Shown here one piece after another: positions 34,983 to 42,523 of a stretch of DNA of 64,000 bases. The DNA is from an uncultured Faecalibacterium sp. GTDB taxonomy: Bacteria; Bacillota; Clostridia; Oscillospirales; Ruminococcaceae. The notes beneath the pieces are model-generated. The model was not told where the DNA came from. It ran no database searches and saw only the letters and a program-made list of their open reading frames with translations. The DNA lies in contig CAKSWG010000005.1 in NCBI GenBank assembly GCA_934511465.1, positions 1 through 64,000 on the forward strand, in the 5' to 3' direction. The position numbers were made by a program, and so were the translations under genes. Every line of letters starts with the position of its first letter. Positions within the stretch are counted from its first letter, which is position 1.

Positions 34983-35522
34983 ATGGCTGAGACTTATACC
35001 CTGCATGTTGCAGGCCTGACCCGTGAGCTGACCATCTGCAAGGTGAATGACCACATGGACATTGCGGCTTTTATCATGCTGGGGGACGCCGAGCTGACCG
35101 TGGCTGCTGCCACCGAGCTGCTGAAAAAGTGCCCTGACTTTGATATCCTGCTGACCGCTGAGGCCAAGGGCATCCCTCTGGCCCACGAGATGAGCCGCCA
35201 GAGCGGCAAGCCCTACGTCTGTGCACGCAAGGGCGAAAAGCTGTATATGACCGACCCCGTGGTGGTGGAGGATCAGTCCATCACCACTGCCGGCAAGCAG
35301 AAGCTGGTCATCGACCGCAAGGAGCTGGACAAGATGAGCGGCAAGCGCGTTCTGGTGGTGGACGATGTGATCTCCACCGGCGGCTCCCTCAAGGCTCTGG
35401 ATGCATTGGCCGAGCAGACCCAGTGCACCATCGTGGGTCAGGCCGCTGTTCTGGCCGAGGGTGATGCAGCCGAGCGCAAGGATATCATCTTCCTTGAGCC
35501 GCTGCCCCTGTTCTTCCACTAA
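34983..35522 (+). CDS. Adenine/xanthine-type purine phosphoribosyltransferase
   Basis: A 179-residue type I phosphoribosyltransferase with the PRPP motif V-L-V-V-D-D-V-I-S-T-G-G-S (about 123-135) and the upstream A-K-G-I-P-L-A region typical of Apt/Xpt enzymes. It probably salvages a purine base with PRPP to its nucleotide; adenine versus xanthine cannot be decided. It lies 26 bases after hit and six before comEC. Confidence 0.82.
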   Translation: MAETYTLHVAGLTRELTICKVNDHMDIAAFIMLGDAELTVAAATELLKKCPDFDILLTAEAKGIPLAHEMSRQSGKPYVCARKGEKLYMTDPVVVEDQSITTAGKQKLVIDRKELDKMSGKRVLVVDDVISTGGSLKALDALAEQTQCTIVGQAAVLAEGDAAERKDIIFLEPLPLFFH

Positions 35523-35528
35523 GCTGTC

Positions 35529-37637
35529 ATGCGCCGCCCGCTCTGCGTTTTCTGCGCTGGAATGCTGGGTGTGGAGCTGGTGTGCGCCTTTTTGCCGCAG
35601 ACGGAACTTTTTGTGCCGTTTGCGGCATTTTTTGTTGCCGTTTGTCTGGTGCTGTGCATCTTCGATGCTGCCCGCAAAGCGGCGCTTTGCATCCTGCTGG
35701 GTGCTGCGGTGGGCATGGCGGCGGTGGTGCACACGGCAAGCCGGCTGGAGCGCATCCGTGTGCAATACGCAGGCCGTCCGCTGCTGCTGACGGCAGAGGT
35801 GGAAAGCGTAGCGGGATCCTATTATCCCGGCATCGTGGATGCAGTTTTGCATGTGGAAGCAGCAAACGGTGCAAAAGCGTCCTTCCGGGTGGAGTGCGAC
35901 GCGCTGCCGCAGTGCGAAGCCGGGGACCGGGTGCAGGGCCGGTTTGTGCTGTCCGCTCCGGTGCAGGCAGACCGGGCCGGCCTGTATGCAGACGGCATTG
36001 CCTTGCAGGCGGATCTGTGCGAGGATACGCCCGGCTTTGCCGTTCTGGGGCAGAGCGGCAGTTTCCGCGCCCGCACCCGGCGGATGCAGAAAACCCTCAG
36101 CGCATCCCTGCGCCGCCGCATGGACGGCAAGACCGGCGGCGTGCTGGCTGCTATGACCGTGGGCGACCGCAGCTATCTTTCCTCTGCCATGCGCAGCGCC
36201 TACCGCGGCGCGGGCCTAGCCCATGTGCTGGTGGTAAGCGGAATGCATGTGTCTATTTTGTGCGGCGAGGTGTTCCGTGTGAACCGACGCCGCAAAACGG
36301 AACACAGCTACGCACTGCTGCGGCTGAAAGCGGTATGGAAGGTCCTGCTTGCGTTGGTGCTGATGGGCGTGACCGGGTTTACGCCCTCGGTGCGCCGGGC
36401 AGCGGTGGCGGTCTGGGTCGGCGCGCTGGGCGTTTGGGTGTACGGCCCGCCGGATACCCTTACCTCGCTGGCCGTGGCCGGTGCTGCCATGACGGCGGGC
36501 AACAGCTATGCTGTATGCGATGTGGGTTTTGAGCTTTCGTTTGCGGCGGTGATCGGCGCTTTTGCCGGGTCGCAGTGCTATAACCGCCTGCGCAGGGCAT
36601 ACGCTTGGCACAGAAGAAAGCGGCACCGCCCAGCCGCCAACGGCTGGCAGAACAAAATGGCCGCGATGCTCTGGTCGGTGTGCGATTCGGTCTGCGTGGC
36701 CGTCTGTGCTTCGGCAGCCACCTTTCCGGTGCTGGTACTGCGCGGCTTGAGCGTCAGCGTGTGGGCAGTGGTGTCCAGCGTGGCGGTGCTGTGGCTCATC
36801 CAGCCCATGATGCTGCTGGGCCTTGGCACGGCATTCACCGGGCTGGTGCCGGTGTTTGCACCATTGTATGCCCTCTTGGCCCGGGCCGCCGCTGCGCTGA
36901 CCGGCCTTTTGAACCGCTGGTCGGTCTGGCTCAGTGCAAAGCCGGGCGCGGGCATTTATTTTGACGGTGCCTACGCCGTGTTTGTCTGCCTGCTGCTCAC
37001 CGCACTGTTCTGGCTGGCCGTCTGCCGCAGGACCCGCCTGCGCACAGCTGTGCCTTGCATTGTGATCACGGCAGCGCTGGCCATCGGGCTGGGCAATGCG
37101 CTCAACCGGGATGTGGTGCACATCGACCTTGTGGGCAGTGCCAATGCACCGGCGGTGGTGGTCACGCAGAATGACACCGCAGTGGTGCTGTTCCGGGGCG
37201 GCAGTTCCACCCAGAACGCGGTGGAAAAGCAGCTGGCCCGGCGCGGCGTGCACCACACCGAACTGGTGGTGGACCTGCGCATCCAGCCCAAAACGGCCTG
37301 CACGCTGGAAGCGGATACGACCGTTCTGGCGGAGCAGTTGGCGGAAAATACAGCGCAGAAACGCAAAAGTACACCGGCTCTGGTGGAGATCACCCGCGCC
37401 CGTGAGGGCTGCCTTGTGCGGCTGACCATCGGCGGCAGGCAGTTTGCGGCGCTGAGCGGTAAGGTGGAGCTGACACAGCCGGTCACAGCACAATGGCTGC
37501 TGGCGTCGCCTGCAAAGCCGGAAGCGGTCCGATATCAGAATGTACTGGCCCTGCGGCATTACGATTGGATGAAAGACGGGGCAGAGCCGTCTTCGTCCCT
37601 TACCCTGCGGCCGGACGGAACGGTGAAAGCGGGCTAG
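35529..37637 (+). CDS. comEC: ComEC/Rec2-type protein with a degenerate metallo-beta-lactamase domain
   Basis: A 702-residue membrane protein. N-terminal helices and an OB-like DUF4131 region (about 1-170) precede the Competence transmembrane core (about 200-510), which includes V-V-S-G-M-H-V. The C-terminal region (about 540-680) has the position of the metallo-beta-lactamase domain, but the H-x-H-x-D-H metal motif is absent. ComEC forms the inner-membrane channel for DNA during natural transformation; the lost nuclease motif suggests either a channel-only protein or another function. Comparable loss is known in some Firmicutes. Translation starts six bases after apt. Confidence 0.85.
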   Translation: MRRPLCVFCAGMLGVELVCAFLPQTELFVPFAAFFVAVCLVLCIFDAARKAALCILLGAAVGMAAVVHTASRLERIRVQYAGRPLLLTAEVESVAGSYYPGIVDAVLHVEAANGAKASFRVECDALPQCEAGDRVQGRFVLSAPVQADRAGLYADGIALQADLCEDTPGFAVLGQSGSFRARTRRMQKTLSASLRRRMDGKTGGVLAAMTVGDRSYLSSAMRSAYRGAGLAHVLVVSGMHVSILCGEVFRVNRRRKTEHSYALLRLKAVWKVLLALVLMGVTGFTPSVRRAAVAVWVGALGVWVYGPPDTLTSLAVAGAAMTAGNSYAVCDVGFELSFAAVIGAFAGSQCYNRLRRAYAWHRRKRHRPAANGWQNKMAAMLWSVCDSVCVAVCASAATFPVLVLRGLSVSVWAVVSSVAVLWLIQPMMLLGLGTAFTGLVPVFAPLYALLARAAAALTGLLNRWSVWLSAKPGAGIYFDGAYAVFVCLLLTALFWLAVCRRTRLRTAVPCIVITAALAIGLGNALNRDVVHIDLVGSANAPAVVVTQNDTAVVLFRGGSSTQNAVEKQLARRGVHHTELVVDLRIQPKTACTLEADTTVLAEQLAENTAQKRKSTPALVEITRAREGCLVRLTIGGRQFAALSGKVELTQPVTAQWLLASPAKPEAVRYQNVLALRHYDWMKDGAEPSSSLTLRPDGTVKAG

Positions 37638-37701
37638 GCCTTTGCAATCCGGGCCGGATGTGGTACAATGTAACAATATGATGGGGAAGGGAGGCGCCTG
37701 C

Positions 37702-38730
37702 ATGGCCACCGAAAATAAGCTGCGGCAGCTGGCCGAAAAAGGCTGTCCGGTGTACTATTTTTATTCCAGCGAGCGGTATCTGGTGCGGCAGGCTGTGGCG
37801 CAGACGGTGCGCATCCTCACGGCAGAAAGCGACGAGGATGCTACCGTGCTGGACGGCACCGCGCCGGAGATCGAACAGCTCATCATGGCGGCGGGCACCA
37901 TCTCGTTTTTTGGCACCCGGCGTGTGGTGGTGCTGCCGGAACTGGACCCCGGTGCCTACGGTGACAAGGATCTGGAAGAACTTTGCAGCACCCTTGCCAG
38001 TTTGGAAAACGCGGTGGCTGTGCTGGGCAGCGTGTTCGAGCAGGAGCGCAGCAAGCTCAAGCTGGGCAAACGCGCCCAAAAGCTGATCGCACAGTGTAAG
38101 GGCTTGGGCTATACCGAAGAGCTGGCCAAGCCCAAGCCCTTTGAGCTGAAAATGATGATGATCGACCACGCCAAAGAGCAGGGCACCACCCTGCCGGACG
38201 GTGCGGCCGCGGCGCTGCTGGAGCGCTGCGGCGAGGATCCGTTTTTGCTGGAAAACGAGGTGGACAAGCTCTGTGCGCTTTCCGGCTACCAGACCGTCAC
38301 GGCTGCTATGGTAGCTGAGATGGGAACCGTAAGTCTGGAAGCGGATGTCTTTGAAATGACCCGCATGATCACCGCCAAAAACGCCACCGGAGCATGCAAA
38401 AAGCTGCAAACGCTGCTGCGCTTGCAGCAGGAGCCCATTGCCATCACGGCGGCGCTGATCGGCAGCTATGTGGACCTGTACCGGGTCAAACTGGGCGCAT
38501 CCAAACGGAAAAATTACACGGCCGTGCACAAAGATTTTGGCTATAAGGGCAGTGACTACCGGCTCAAGCGCTCGGCGGAGACCGCTTCGCACTACACGCT
38601 GGGCCAGATCGAAAATTGTATGCAGGTGCTGCTGGAACTGGACCAAAGTCTGAAAAGCCAGCCCACCAATGCGCAGACGCTGCTGGAAATGGCACTGTGC
38701 CGGTTGGCCATGGCGGGGAGCGGACGATGA
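37702..38730 (+). CDS. holA: DNA polymerase III delta subunit
   Basis: A 342-residue clamp-loader subunit. The N-terminal region Y-Y-F-Y-S-S-E-R-Y-L-V and the delta-type E-N-E-V-D-K-L segment are typical, and length and helical C-terminal collar domain are normal. It opens the sliding clamp within the gamma complex. The ATG at 37702 follows GGGAGG. Its stop overlaps the next start (ATGA). Confidence 0.9.
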   Translation: MATENKLRQLAEKGCPVYYFYSSERYLVRQAVAQTVRILTAESDEDATVLDGTAPEIEQLIMAAGTISFFGTRRVVVLPELDPGAYGDKDLEELCSTLASLENAVAVLGSVFEQERSKLKLGKRAQKLIAQCKGLGYTEELAKPKPFELKMMMIDHAKEQGTTLPDGAAAALLERCGEDPFLLENEVDKLCALSGYQTVTAAMVAEMGTVSLEADVFEMTRMITAKNATGACKKLQTLLRLQQEPIAITAALIGSYVDLYRVKLGASKRKNYTAVHKDFGYKGSDYRLKRSAETASHYTLGQIENCMQVLLELDQSLKSQPTNAQTLLEMALCRLAMAGSGR

Positions 38731-39341
38731 AACAAAACGAGATGATCCATACAAACCGCGTGCTGATCGTGGAAGGAAAGTACGATGCGGCACGGCTTTC
38801 GCATTTGACGGACGCCATGATCCTGCTGACCGACGGCTTTGGCATTTACAGCGACAAAAAGCGCCAGCAGCTTTTCAAAGCGCTGGCGCAGAAGAACGGC
38901 CTGATCCTGCTCACGGATTCGGACGCGGCGGGCTTCCGCATCCGGAACTACATCACCAATCTGGTGGGCGAAAAAAACGTGGTGCAGGCTTATGTGCCTG
39001 CCATCCACGGCAAGGAAAAGCGCAAGGAGCAGCCCGGCAAAGAGGGGCTTCTGGGCGTGGAGGGTGTGGATGATGCCATCGTTTTGCAGGCATTGCGGGA
39101 CGCGCTGGGCCCACAGGCCGGTGCCGCACCGGTCCGCCCGGAGGGACGGCAGATCACCTACATCGACCTCTATGCGTGGGGGCTTTCCGGCAGGCCGGGC
39201 AGTGCCGAGCGCAAGGCAAAGCTGCTGAACGCGCTGGGCCTGCCGCCGCGCCTTTCCAAAAAAGAACTGGTGGAAGCGCTGAACCGCCTTTACACCTTTG
39301 AACAACTGGACGAATTGCAGTTGAAAATTCTGGACATCTGA
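38727..39341 (+). CDS. rnmV: Ribonuclease M5-like toprim protein
   Basis: A 204-residue protein with an N-terminal toprim domain: V-E-G-K-Y-D-A with the catalytic glutamate, and L-T-D-S-D-A-A-G with the acidic D-x-D pair. A C-terminal DUF4093-type extension follows. RNase M5 matures 5S rRNA in Firmicutes. The neighbour usually found, ksgA, is absent here. The start overlaps holA by four bases. Confidence 0.85.
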   Translation: MKQNEMIHTNRVLIVEGKYDAARLSHLTDAMILLTDGFGIYSDKKRQQLFKALAQKNGLILLTDSDAAGFRIRNYITNLVGEKNVVQAYVPAIHGKEKRKEQPGKEGLLGVEGVDDAIVLQALRDALGPQAGAAPVRPEGRQITYIDLYAWGLSGRPGSAERKAKLLNALGLPPRLSKKELVEALNRLYTFEQLDELQLKILDI

Positions 39342-39345
39342 CCGC

Positions 39346-39388
39346 ACGGCGCAAAAGGGAGCACGCAGCTTACCTTTGCGCCGTTTTT
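39346..39388. terminator. Terminator between rnmV and the convergent sigma factor gene
   Basis: Arms ACGGCGCAAA and TTTGCGCCGT followed by five T on the plus strand. It overlaps the last codons of the sigK-like gene. Confidence 0.8.
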
Positions 39389-40071
39389 GTGTTTTGCGTG
39401 TCCCACCGCTGGCGCAGAAGGTCCAGCGCGTGGGTCTCCAAGCGGGAAACATAGCTCCGGCTGATGTTCAAAAGCCCGGCCACCTCCAGCTGGGTCAGCG
39501 GCGGCTGCCCGGCAAGGCCATACCGCAGCAGGATGATCTGTCGCTCCCGGGCGGGCAGGCTGTCCAGCAGCTGCCGTGCCCGGCGGGCATCGTCCTGCTT
39601 CTCGCAGGCATCCTCCATGCAAAAGCCGTCCTGCAATACGTCGGCCAGCGTCAGCGCAGAACCGCCGTCCGCTTCCAGCGTTTCCTGCAAGGAGATCGTG
39701 CCGCCGGTCTTGCGGTCCCGCCGGAACTGCATGCGGATCTCATTTTCAATGCAGCGGCTGGCATAGGTGGAAAAGCGTGCTTTGCGGGTGGAGTCGAAGG
39801 TGTCCACAGCTTTTACAAGACCGATGGTGCCAATGGAAACAAGATCGTCCTGATCACCGGGGAGGGCATAGTATTTTTTTACGATGTGTGCCACCAGCCG
39901 CAGGTTGTGCCGGATCAGTTTTTCCCGCGCGGCGGCGTCACCGGCGCGCAGCGCAGCAAAGGCTTCGGTTTCCTCCCGGGCAGAGAGGGGGCGCGGAAAG
40001 CTGCCGCTTTCCAGATGGAGCGCCAGAAACAGAAATTTTGTGGCAAAAAATTGCAGAAGAGATAAAAACAT
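39370..40071 (-). CDS. sigK: SigK-like sporulation sigma factor
   Basis: A 233-residue sigma-70 family protein. The hydrophobic N-terminus (M-F-L-S-L-L-Q-F-F-A-T-K-F-L-F-L) followed by F-P-R-P-L-S resembles the membrane-bound pro-sequence of SigK. Region 2 has H-N-L-R-L-V-A-H-I-V-K-K and L-V-S-I-G-T-I-G-L-V-K-A; region 4 has a helix-turn-helix ending in S-R-S-Y-V-S-R-L-E. SigK directs late mother-cell transcription in spore formers. The gene is continuous, not split by a skin-like element. The ATG at 40071 follows GGGGAGGG. Confidence 0.85.
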   Translation of the reverse strand: MFLSLLQFFATKFLFLALHLESGSFPRPLSAREETEAFAALRAGDAAAREKLIRHNLRLVAHIVKKYYALPGDQDDLVSIGTIGLVKAVDTFDSTRKARFSTYASRCIENEIRMQFRRDRKTGGTISLQETLEADGGSALTLADVLQDGFCMEDACEKQDDARRARQLLDSLPARERQIILLRYGLAGQPPLTQLEVAGLLNISRSYVSRLETHALDLLRQRWDTQNTKTAQR

Positions 40072-40102
40072 GCCGATCCCTCCCCAAAGCATCATAAACG
40101 GT

Positions 40103-40306
40103 TTACTGTAATTTATGATGGAGGGCTTGCCTTTTTTCCTGACTCCGGACGGGCACACCGTCAAAATCGGACTCCGGCGCAAACAGCTCCGCTTCGTTGT
40201 CCACAAAATACGGATAGGCGTCCTTGTCTGCAATGAGGTAGACGGGATTCTGCAAAATCGACTTGATGGAAAACCGGGTGAACGAACGCCCGATTTTTGA
40301 AACGTT
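40103..40306 (-). other. In-frame coding-like extension after the UGA stop of the YesL-like gene
   Basis: Directly after the TGA at 40307-40309 the same frame stays open for 67 codons and ends in TAA at 40103-40105. The translation is protein-like (for example P-V-Y-L-I-A-D-K-D-A-Y-P-Y-F-V-D-N) with codon use like that of neighbours, and contains no start codon with a ribosome-binding site. It may be a C-terminus separated by a nonsense change, or a gene remnant. UGA recoding is possible but unsupported. Confidence 0.55.
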
Positions 40307-41716
40307 TCAGCAAAGCGCCTGCCACAGCGCATCGGATGCGTCAAACACTGCGATGCTGTACCCGGCAAAGCGGCTCTGGATGTCCACGGTCCCGCTGCCA
40401 TCGGCTGTGGTGGCATAGCTGCCGAGGGCAAGGCTTGAAAGAACCGGCTGCTGGCTCCACGGGATGAGTTTTGCCTGCCAGTCAGCGCCCAGCGTTTCGC
40501 TCAGAGCGCCGTAGGCCTGCTCAAAGCCTTCCGGGTCCTCTAAGATCCAGATCGTGCTCTCGCCGTTTGCAAGGTCGGTGTTCATCTGGGTGGCACCGGC
40601 CATCTGGCCGTTCATATCGGTGAGGGAAGCATCTGCGCTCCAAGTGTAGTTGTTCACCTGCACAATCACGGCACCGTCGCCGTTGGCATCGTTGGCGTAG
40701 GCTTCCAGCGCGGTCTGCAAGCGCTGCACCGCTTCGTCCGGTAGACTTTCTGCTGTCACCACAGCCACGGTATAGTCCGGGTCCACCGTGGTCAGCAGGC
40801 CGTGGGCCACGTAGACCACACTGACGGCCAGCACGGCCGCCGCCGCCACGATGCCCCAGTGGTAGTACCACCAGTTGGCGCGGCTGCGCTTTTTCTGCTC
40901 CTGTGCGGTCAGAGGCTGATCGGGTGCCGCCGGGTGCGGGATAGCGCGCACCTCCACGCCGTATGCGCGGCGCAGGGCCGGAAACAAAACCTGCATGGCA
41001 GCAAGGCCCGGCAGCCAGAAGCCGAACAGCACGGCCCAGAACACGCTGACCGGGAACAGCAGCACCATGCCGCCGATGCCTGCCAGCATCACAGTGCCCG
41101 CTGCCACGCAGCGGCCCGGCGCGGCCAGCAGCAGCGCAGCGGCCCGGCGCAGCAGTTCACCCGGAGAGCAGGTCTGTGCCGGTTCCAGCGGCAGCACGGC
41201 GGCGCACAGGGTGCCGCCCACGGCCAGCACCAGAAAGTCCAGCGCCAGAAAAATGAGCACCGCAAGGCCCGGGTAATAGTCCTGCCGGGCGGCGGCTTCC
41301 AACACAAAGGCTGCAACAAAGCACAGCAGCCCCAGCACCAGCGTGCCCACGGTGCCAAAGACGCAGGCGGCTTTCCAGCGGGCGGCAAAGGTCTGCTTGG
41401 CCCGCGGGAGCCACGGGGACGGGTCGTTCTGCAAGCTGCGCAGCGCGCAGTCCGCAAGCAGCAGCATCGCCGGGCCGGCCAGCAGGCCGGTGACAGCCCC
41501 CAGTGCGGCGGTCAGCGGCAGGCTGAGCAACGTCACGCCAAGCGAGACGCCCAGCGCGGCGGGCAGGCAGAGCACGCAGACCATCAGGTTTGTGCCAAGC
41601 AGCTGGCCAAGGTCGCGGCCCACCATCTGGCAAAAGCGCGCAAAGCCTTTTTTTTCCGGCTCGTTTGGACCAACGCCACGCCCTTCGCGCCCATAAAAGG
41701 CATCGTACATGCTCAT
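40307..41716 (-). CDS. YesL/DUF624-like membrane protein with extracellular C-terminal domain
   Basis: A 469-residue protein. The N-terminal half (about 30-240) has roughly five to six hydrophobic helices and resembles DUF624/YesL proteins, which commonly accompany YesMN systems. A further helix (about 288-312) leads to an exported domain of about 155 residues with D-A-N-G-D-G-A, reminiscent of a calcium-binding loop. It closes the minus-strand operon histidine kinase, regulator, heparinase, beta-rich protein. The frame continues past the UGA stop (see 40103-40306), so the true C-terminus is uncertain. Confidence 0.65.
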   Translation of the reverse strand: MSMYDAFYGREGRGVGPNEPEKKGFARFCQMVGRDLGQLLGTNLMVCVLCLPAALGVSLGVTLLSLPLTAALGAVTGLLAGPAMLLLADCALRSLQNDPSPWLPRAKQTFAARWKAACVFGTVGTLVLGLLCFVAAFVLEAAARQDYYPGLAVLIFLALDFLVLAVGGTLCAAVLPLEPAQTCSPGELLRRAAALLLAAPGRCVAAGTVMLAGIGGMVLLFPVSVFWAVLFGFWLPGLAAMQVLFPALRRAYGVEVRAIPHPAAPDQPLTAQEQKKRSRANWWYYHWGIVAAAAVLAVSVVYVAHGLLTTVDPDYTVAVVTAESLPDEAVQRLQTALEAYANDANGDGAVIVQVNNYTWSADASLTDMNGQMAGATQMNTDLANGESTIWILEDPEGFEQAYGALSETLGADWQAKLIPWSQQPVLSSLALGSYATTADGSGTVDIQSRFAGYSIAVFDASDALWQALC

Positions 41717-41717
41717 G

Positions 41718-42512
41718 TCACTTCACCTCGGTGCCAAAGGCTTCGATCTGGGTCAGGGCAGGGAACGGCGAGGTGCCCTCGGCCTGCACAAGATCTTTCA
41801 GCACAAGGCTGCGCACGCGTTTGGGTTCAAAGGCCACGCTCTGGGGCTTGCGGCTTTTCACCAGAGGAATTTCCAGCTTGCTTCCGTCGGAAAATTCCAC
41901 CGTGGCCTGCACCCAGTAGTTGTCGTGGGGAAAATCCGCCCGCTCGGTGAGACGCAGCTCGTCCAGTAACACCTCGCGGCCAAAATCCAGCGTGAGGGCG
42001 GCATTGGGGTCCCGGTTGATGCCCCAGCTCTGGTAGGGGTACTCGCCGTGGGCACTGTTTTCAAAAATACCGTCAATGGCGTTGCGGGCCGCAAACACGG
42101 CTTCGCCGCGGGTCTCCACGTTGGCGCTGGCATGGGGGTAAAAACCGGTGTCGCCATGCTCGTCGTAGCAGTTGAAGGCAAGGTTGCGCCGCGCAGCGAC
42201 CTCCTCCGGCAGGGCCAGCCGGGCACGGATGACGTGGCGGCTGCCCACAAAGCTCTTGGGCGAGTAGGTGATGGCCTGTTCGCCAAAGGGAATGTGGAAG
42301 TTGATCTCCCGCTTGACCACGTACACCAGCGCCGGGGGCATGGTGTCCTCGAACTGAATGACGCAGTATTGGCCGGGGTGGTCGATCTCCAGTGCAATGC
42401 GGTCGCCGGGGCGGTAGCAGTTGGTGTACACGAGGGAAACTTGGGTGTCAGCGTTGCAGGTCATGAGGGTGTGGCCCGCTTCGTCCAGAACTTTCAGCTT
42501 GATGGTCTCCAT
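41718..42512 (-). CDS. Beta-rich, probably carbohydrate-binding protein of the polysaccharide locus
   Basis: A 264-residue soluble protein without signal peptide. The C-terminal half has a discoidin/F5-8-like pattern, with W-G-I-N-R-D-P-N-A-A-L-T-L-D-F-G-R and E-L-R-L-T-E-R-A-D-F, typical of galactose-binding-fold modules. The N-terminal half is another beta domain. I do not recognise a catalytic motif. It lies 11 bases downstream of the heparinase-like gene and one base before the YesL-like gene, so it likely assists recognition of the same glycan. Start at 42512 follows AAGGAGAA. Confidence 0.65.
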   Translation of the reverse strand: METIKLKVLDEAGHTLMTCNADTQVSLVYTNCYRPGDRIALEIDHPGQYCVIQFEDTMPPALVYVVKREINFHIPFGEQAITYSPKSFVGSRHVIRARLALPEEVAARRNLAFNCYDEHGDTGFYPHASANVETRGEAVFAARNAIDGIFENSAHGEYPYQSWGINRDPNAALTLDFGREVLLDELRLTERADFPHDNYWVQATVEFSDGSKLEIPLVKSRKPQSVAFEPKRVRSLVLKDLVQAEGTSPFPALTQIEAFGTEVK

Positions 42513-42523
42513 AGCGGTTCTCC

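Noticed and set aside
40103..40309. Selenocysteine at the UGA of the YesL-like gene
   Set aside because: No convincing hairpin of the bacterial SECIS type is visible directly after the UGA, and the protein is not of a redox family; kept only as a minor option.
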